A stretch of DNA of 64,000 nucleotides from Collybiopsis luxurians FD-317 M1 (lineage: Eukaryota > Basidiomycota > Agaricomycetes > Agaricales > Omphalotaceae): the NCBI GenBank assembly GCA_000827265.1, contig KN834784.1:231719-295718 (forward strand). Reading direction: 5' to 3'. The notes beneath the pieces are model-generated. The model saw only the letters and a program-made list of their open reading frames with translations, was not told the DNA's origin and made no database searches. The stretch's first letter is position 1, and each line of letters starts with the position of its first letter. This document shows positions 58,313-64,000 of this stretch, piece by piece. Position numbers and translations under genes: made by a program.

Positions 58313-60228
58313 CTAAATATTTGACGTGGTTGACCGCTCAGGTGGTTCGAGCAAAGGACTGATAAGCGAGCTACGGGGAGGGGGTTCACTGACTCGAGTT
58401 ATAGGCCATGAGCGCGAGTGGGAAGGCGGATGCGTTGGTCTGGTAAGCTCCGCTATTGGGGGAGGGTGAGAGTTCCCAGGCTCCAACGAGTCCATTTGTA
58501 TAGGCTCTTCCGTCATCAGCCTCTGCGTCCAAGAGCGATTTGGGAAAACAGAGGGAGTTGATCCCCATGCCCGTAAAGGCTCTGTAGAAGAGGCGCCGAT
58601 AGTGGAAGTACCGGGAAGCACTGGGATGAAAGGTGCCTGTCCAAGGTTGTCTGAATCGGTATCCTTGTCGGTATCACTGGAATCGTTAGGTTCCGACAAA
58701 TCTGAATCATCTGGTTCATCAGCCCGTAACATATATTTTAGCCGCCTCTGCAGCATTCTTGCATGCTCTCGAGTCTTTCTCTCCTTTCTCCGCGACCTTT
58801 CCTTCAAATCACTTTCGGAGGCATGGCGAAAAGGTGGAGCGTGAGTCGGATGAGCCCTGGTAGGAGGATCCGATACAGGATGATTACCGACTTCAAGAAA
58901 AAGACTGCGAGTCTCTGTCAGCGTGTCGACTGACATAGACCTAGAAGTATCCTGCTTCCTTGTGGCAATAGCAGCATCACTCGCAGGGCCAGCCCAACCA
59001 GGACCGGTCGTCGATGGTGTAGCATGATTACTTTGAAAAGAATTGGAAGACAATGTTAGATGAGCTCCGGAACCATGGCTCAAAGAATCCGCACGACTAG
59101 GGATTGTGGCAATACTTCCGGTGGCAGAGGCAGTGTGGTCAGGGAAACGAGGAGGTAGGAGCGGGTTACCAGGTTGGGCCATAATGCTGGTACCTATTGA
59201 GGATATTAGTGTAACTGCATGCGCTATCTTCTGTCTCATATCCATGATTCTCGCAGAGTCCCAGTTATGGTAATTCATGGCAGAACAATTTACTCGAATC
59301 CATCCCTCCAGGTTTTCAGTTGTCCAACGTACCCCCCGAGCAACAGAGCCGAACCTGGAATAAGTGTCAGTAATCCATGTTGACAGATAGATTGTGAACA
59401 GAATGGCATGACATGAAGTGACACTGATAAGGTATATATTGACGGATAAATTCCAGATATTTGCCGTCTTTGAAAGAGAATAATATTCGTGCCACTCACA
59501 AAAGCAGTAGGCATATATCTCCTGGATCCCATTTTGCATACCTCACTAGCTTCAATGCCACTGCCCAGAATGGGGTAACGTTAACAATGGTCAGCAAACG
59601 GTTTGAGGAAGTAAACACGGTATAAAGCTGGATATTATTCTCTTTTACTGACTCAGTGTAGATCGGGTCAAATGGCAACCCCGTTTTAGGACTGGCGTGA
59701 ATGGCTTGAATCAGCATTCGGCCCTGACAGGAACAAAACACTAACTTACTCTGTCGACATCGGAAGCGCTACGTCTGCATCACTATTCATCCAATCTGCT
59801 CCTAACCCGAATTGTCGTGCGGTAGCTCGTATACATCTCTGCAATCTCTCTCCAGCATTAATTATCCCTCTCATAGTGCTCTCCGCGACAAACGATCGAT
59901 GAATGTAGTCCACATCCCGCGTAGTGGTTCTCCGAGATGCATTTTCTCCTCGAGTACTGTGATACAGAGCCTTCCTGTTGGCGAGTTCGTGAAGGCCATT
60001 GTGAAGAAGCATGCATGCTCCGCCGTGAGCAACCAATCGTATTGGAAGTCCGGAAAACTCGGAAGCTACCATGGTTGAAAAGTGCTCTAATACCATAAAA
60101 AGCATCTCTCGCGACAACTCGACAGCGTTACGCGGCGCAAGCGGCGGTTCTTGAGATACGGGCGCCGAAAATTGTGCTGCATGTGAAGCACCTGGCCAGG
60201 GCGCATTTGAACCGACCGCGACCAACAT
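58313..60228 (-). CDS. Conserved fungal protein with nucleotidyltransferase-like N-terminal domain
   Basis: 570 aa from three exons (59750-60228, 59500-59691, 58313-59354; 1,713 nt, frame kept throughout). The N-terminal 250 residues are well ordered. They contain ELSREMLFMVLEHFSTMVAS, GLPIRLVAHGGACMLLHNG and RRTTTRDVDYIHRS, then RQFGLGADWMNSDADVALPM, VTPFWAVALKLVRYAKWDPG and ENLEGWIRVNCSAM. A GG-x(n)-R-T-T-R-D-V-D-Y pattern resembles the GG...DxD core of nucleotidyltransferase-fold proteins, so a catalytic or antitoxin-like NTase fold is possible; this is inference. The C-terminal 300 residues are Ser/Pro-rich with an acidic run (SDLSEPNDSSDTDKDTDSDN) and basic stretches. Start chosen at MLVAVGSN because the sum of exons fits and the preceding residues look non-coding. 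Confidence 0.78.
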
Positions 60229-62261
60229 ATGCCAGAAGAAAGAGGTACTTTGATTGTCCCAAAAGAATGTTGGTAGATGTCTGGCAGAGCAGATGAAAGG
60301 ATGATATGGAAACTGCACAAGGTATCTCCGGGTTCAACGCTTAACATGTGTTCAACGCCTCGTGTGTGTGCACGGGCCACCACAACAACGGCGCCTAAGG
60401 TGCCTTATGGGAAAAAAATTGATGAGAGATGATGAGGATGCCAGACAGCTTGGATCTCGAATAACGAGAGTAACAAGAGAGGAAGGGATCACCACGATGC
60501 AGTCTGACTGTACCTAATAGAGTTTCGGTCCCGCCCCAAGTTACAAGCGGGTAAGCATCAGGTCGTCACGTCTCTACTATAAAAACGGATGGAACAAGGC
60601 AGGCGGCTAGAAGAGCTGCTAAGTCCTTTGCGTTTAGGGCCTTTTCGATGGTAAGATGCAAGAAGAAAGTGAGCTTGCTGCTTGAAGAAGCAAAGAAGCG
60701 CCACGGATTAATAGACGCCCAACTTGAAACACACTGAGCGTTTGGCGCTTAACCCATCATAAAGCTTTCCAAGTACAAGGCTAAATTTACTTCACAAAAC
60801 ACCCTGGTTGAACACCTTCTTGTCGGCTAAGAGCTTTCTACTTCTACTCGAGAGGAATCTTCTTCGTCTCTTCTTCGTCTCACAGAACCTGCTGAAAACG
60901 GAAAGCTCAAAAGCTACAGACCGGTGATTTCCGGGTAATCATCTTCAGCTTGCGTCCTATTATGGATGCTTTTTCTCGCTGTACGTTCCCGCAAGCCTTC
61001 TGCGGATCGAATACCTGATCTGATGGCATTCGAACCTTTCAAACGCTGAATGCAAAGAAGCTAATGCTCAGCTGATGGCCAAGCTAGGCAATCATGATAT
61101 CGCGCTTTTGTCCGACTTGCATTTACTCCACGCTTTCAACGCACACGTCGATACACCACTGATTGCGTATTACGGCCACTTGCCTAAGCACTTTATCCGT
61201 TCACGCCGCTGATAGTGCAATATGATCACGACTTCGTGCACACAGGTTTAACATGCCCAGCTCTGGTTAGGAACTATTTTGCTTTCTCTCTCTTTGGCTT
61301 TTCCGCCGACCCATGTTCGAGACTCGGAATCACGTCTCTGACTGAGTAAGCTCATACCAGTAAAATCTGCATTTTGTAAATCATGCATGTGGGCCTCGGG
61401 GGAGCACGATTCATAAAAATGCGATCCATTAGCTTGAGGCTTGTTTTAGTTATTAACAGAGGGTCTTGCTACTGTGACCCAGATCTTAATCATAGTATTC
61501 ACAAGAAAAGCTTTCGTATCGGTTCATGACCCGAGAATATGTTTCTCATAGGGTGACAGATTCCTTTTCGTGCTGAATTGGTACATATGATTGGCCAAAG
61601 TAAATTTGCTGCCGACACCCTTCAATCCATGTAGATGACGCCTTAGCCAGCGTCGGCATTGACAGGTTTTCATACACTCATAGAATCTTCTGAGTTACAA
61701 GGTGGCTGACATGGCATCTTTATCAAGTCTGAGGGCGGCGGCGCTCAAGTTCAATTGACGCAGTCGGTAGCCTCTTCCAAAAGCAGCTGTAATTATTTCA
61801 TTTCACAGCCCAGGGCGGTAAGTAATCCGAATTCGGCTTCAAGTTGATTTTCCAAACATTTGAGATGTACAGAGCCTCCGGTGACAGCGAGAGGCAGAAC
61901 TCCAGATATAGGATTTTTGTTCGACTTGCAGTGATGACGTGCGTCGACTGTGACTCCAGGGTCATATCATTGCTGTACACTGTTCAATTTGGGATCATTA
62001 AGTGCATATCGTGTTTTGTCACGCAGCCTTGTTCAACAGCAATACAGCTTTTGGCGGGAAGGCGATGTTGTAGCCCAGATTGATTGGACTGCAGCGCCCT
62101 TCCCGCCCCTTTGTACAAGTAGTCTGCTCACGAAAGACGACGTGCCAGGGGGGAAATCTGCTCCTTTGCCTATCCTCCGAAATCATGGCAGAAACTACAA
62201 CAATCTCTCCTCAGTAAATATTTTCTTTTCCAATCTATTGACTGTATTTCTAACTTCCTAG
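60229..62261. other. Long intergenic stretch, mostly empty
   Basis: Shared upstream region of two divergent genes (nucleotidyltransferase-like, minus; conserved protein, plus). Apart from the small frame at 61038-61212, nothing is supported. Confidence 0.4.
61038..61212 (+). CDS. Possible small gene or last exon
   Basis: An open frame without its own start reads NAQLMAKLGNHDIALLSDLH, then AFNAHVDTPLIAYYGHLPKH and a stop. The amino-acid composition is protein-like. ATGGATGCTTTTTCTCGCT at 60963 followed by GTACGT could be its first exon, giving a short protein beginning MDAFSR. I see no family. It may be chance. Confidence 0.22.
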
Positions 62262-64000
62262 AAAGAATACTCCCCGCTGCGTCTGATTTTAGCATTTACA
62301 ACAGTGTATTTATCGCCTCCAATAGTCCACCTCGTCTTATATCCCCCAATCATTCCATAGCTCGCCCTCCGTCTCTTCCCAGCTTGCCCTCTGTAGAAGC
62401 TGAAAGCCTACGCGAGAGAACTGAGTCCTTGGTCGAGAGTGAGGCTTACGCCCGTCTTCTTCTTCCTCGAAGAAGAGGGTATCCTTTATGGAAACCGAAA
62501 CCAGACGAACGTCTACCGGTAGAATACAGACGAAATGGCGTCCGTATCGGAGACATTGGAATTTTGAATGAATTTGGAGGGTTTGACTACCTTTTTAACG
62601 TATGCCTGCCGGAAGATCATCCAGTCAACGTAGGAAGGGTTCCTACGGATTTCAGACCGCTTCAAGGGATCGATGAAGATGATACTGTCGGTTCATCACG
62701 AGAATATGAACCCGGAGCTCACGTCCCCAGCGATTCTGCCAACATTCACAAGACTAGAATTCCTGTCCCTCAGGGACAAGCTCGCATCAAGTACGCTCAT
62801 TGTTCATCATATTACTAATCACTTATATAGATCTTTTTAGAGGAGTGCCGAAGCAAGTCGGCGCGGGTTTATCATTTAGCTCGACAACTACCAAAGGTGC
62901 ATTGCTCATACTCCCTGAAGGGGGGATGAGAATTGATCACCAGAAGTACACCAGATTCTACAGGTATGCAGCAGAGTGTGCACGATCATGGTATTCCTAC
63001 GTCAATGGTCCGCTGGAGCGCGGTGCACATAACGGCTCCATTTATCTTGTAACTGGCTGCGACAAAGCGCGCGCTTGGGGGGTGGCCTCTTTCAGTAATT
63101 CTCGACCGGAGCATGTATCACTAGAATTCGTACCCAGCGAACCAGACAATGAAGGGGACCCACCGGAATATTGGTTCAGTAAATGCTCCTCAGCATCGTC
63201 TTCGAGTGAGGCGGACGATGTCTTCAAAAAACAATCTGGATGTGTCTTTCTTCGTGGATTCAAGATTGCTATCCGGCCTCCAGTGCTCACACGGAGTTCA
63301 ACGAAAGTGACATACATACCCCATCTGGATGCAGATGAACTAGTCCCAAGGCCGAGATCTAGTAGCTTCTCAATTCCAACCGAATCTCAGTGGTGGCCGG
63401 TCTCCTTTCTAGGTCCCAGAATTGCAAATTTTACTAGTTCACCCCTAGAACATTACTTTTGGGATGATAGAGAAACAGACCTTGTAAAACATCGGGTACG
63501 CCCTTGTCTATTTCATCCTTCTTCCAGTCTTATCATTGTAATACAGGTATATCATCCTTCCGACGTGATCAACGACTGGATTTTGGACAAAGTATGTAAT
63601 GAGAGCGCAATGCCAGCTAACAGACACTGTCTAAATACCCTGCATATACCCAGAATAACGAAGTGGAAGTTGCGATCACTCACGATGACGATTGGGCATC
63701 TGTTGTTGAAGATGTAAGTGCATCGTCCAAGTATGTTAAATACACCTGTTCCTAAAGATGAGCTATCAGACTGAGCTGGATATGCCTCAGAACGAGGAGT
63801 TGATTCGTCGTATTGACAAGAAATATGAAGTTCTAGTTTCAGGCGGTACGCGATACTTATTTTGCCCTCATTGATACCTTAGTTTCGTTACCTGTAATGC
63901 AGGCTATGCGCGCATTAATCGTCAATGTGACTCTCCGGATCTCAGAATGCCCGACGTCAGTTTGCATGCCCTGAGGCGCAGCCACTCCGACCCTTCATTG
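62262..64000 (+). CDS. Conserved fungal protein, 3' end beyond the window
   Basis: Unrecognised multi-exon gene. The first open exon follows a CTAG acceptor at 62261 and runs to 62790. It contains ESEAYARLLLPRRRGYPLW, VEYRRNGVRIGDIGILNEFG and GFDYLFNVCLPEDHPVN. Later exons begin at 62841 and, after a 49-bp intron near 63,500-63,548, read VYHPSDVINDWILDK. Motifs include KQVGAGLSFSSTTTKGALLI, GSIYLVTGCDKARAWGVASF and AITHDDDWASVV. This order of blocks recurs in a family of mushroom proteins that I know only as hypothetical. The start codon is not settled: ATG at 62185 is close but out of frame with the best splice join, so one more upstream exon is likely. Confidence 0.68.

Overview
The window looks like a piece of a mushroom-forming basidiomycete (Agaricomycete) nuclear genome. 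Genes carry many 45-70 bp introns with GTRNGT donors and CTAAT-type branch sites. The families seen are typical of that group: a NACHT-WD40 NLR, a DUF6589-type element, a fungal 7-TM protein, serine-rich GPI proteins and a beta-trefoil lectin. No species can be named from the sequence alone.

The DNA alternates between two kinds of sequence. Positions 1 to about 16,900 and about 34,900 to 50,000 are AT-rich, almost empty of CpG, and packed with broken transposons. Positions about 17,000-34,860 and 50,000-64,000 have normal CpG content and ordinary intron-rich genes. The pattern fits cytosine methylation and C-to-T decay of a repeat compartment.

Island 1 (1-16.9 kb) holds a Mutator-like (MULE) transposase relic cut by a 463 bp MITE, several anonymous repeats and, at its inner edge, an intact NACHT-WD40 NLR gene. 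That gene has three exons, encodes 1,385 aa and carries 15 near-identical WD40 units that differ at a few fixed positions. It looks like a fungal allorecognition or surveillance receptor. Core 1 (17-34.9 kb) holds a probable membrane protein gene, a carotenoid oxygenase pseudogene, a 15-exon sugar/quinate-type MFS transporter, a secreted ricin-B-fold lectin whose frame needs a 2-nt microexon, two related eight-cysteine GPI-type surface proteins, a dead conserved gene and a 7-TM protein.

Island 2 (34.9-50 kb) starts with a block of about 9 kb flanked by two inverted copies of a hairpin-bearing repeat. Inside are a DDE-integrase-like gene relic, an unrecognised gene split by a new-looking MITE family, and an alpha-kinase relic. 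A hAT-type MITE with a clean 8-bp target duplication sits in an intron of the integrase relic. Further right are a second copy of the island-1 MITE, a hairpin element, and DUF6589-like and DDE-endonuclease relics. Core 2 (50-64 kb) holds a Topors-like RING protein (856 aa), a homeodomain protein with a 12-nt microexon, a nucleotidyltransferase-like conserved protein and the 5' part of another conserved gene that runs off the window.

Reading frames and target-site duplications check one another in several places. The best leads are the NLR repeat array in a CpG-depleted setting, the inverted-repeat-bounded block with kinase cargo, and the small element family with 2-bp target duplications.
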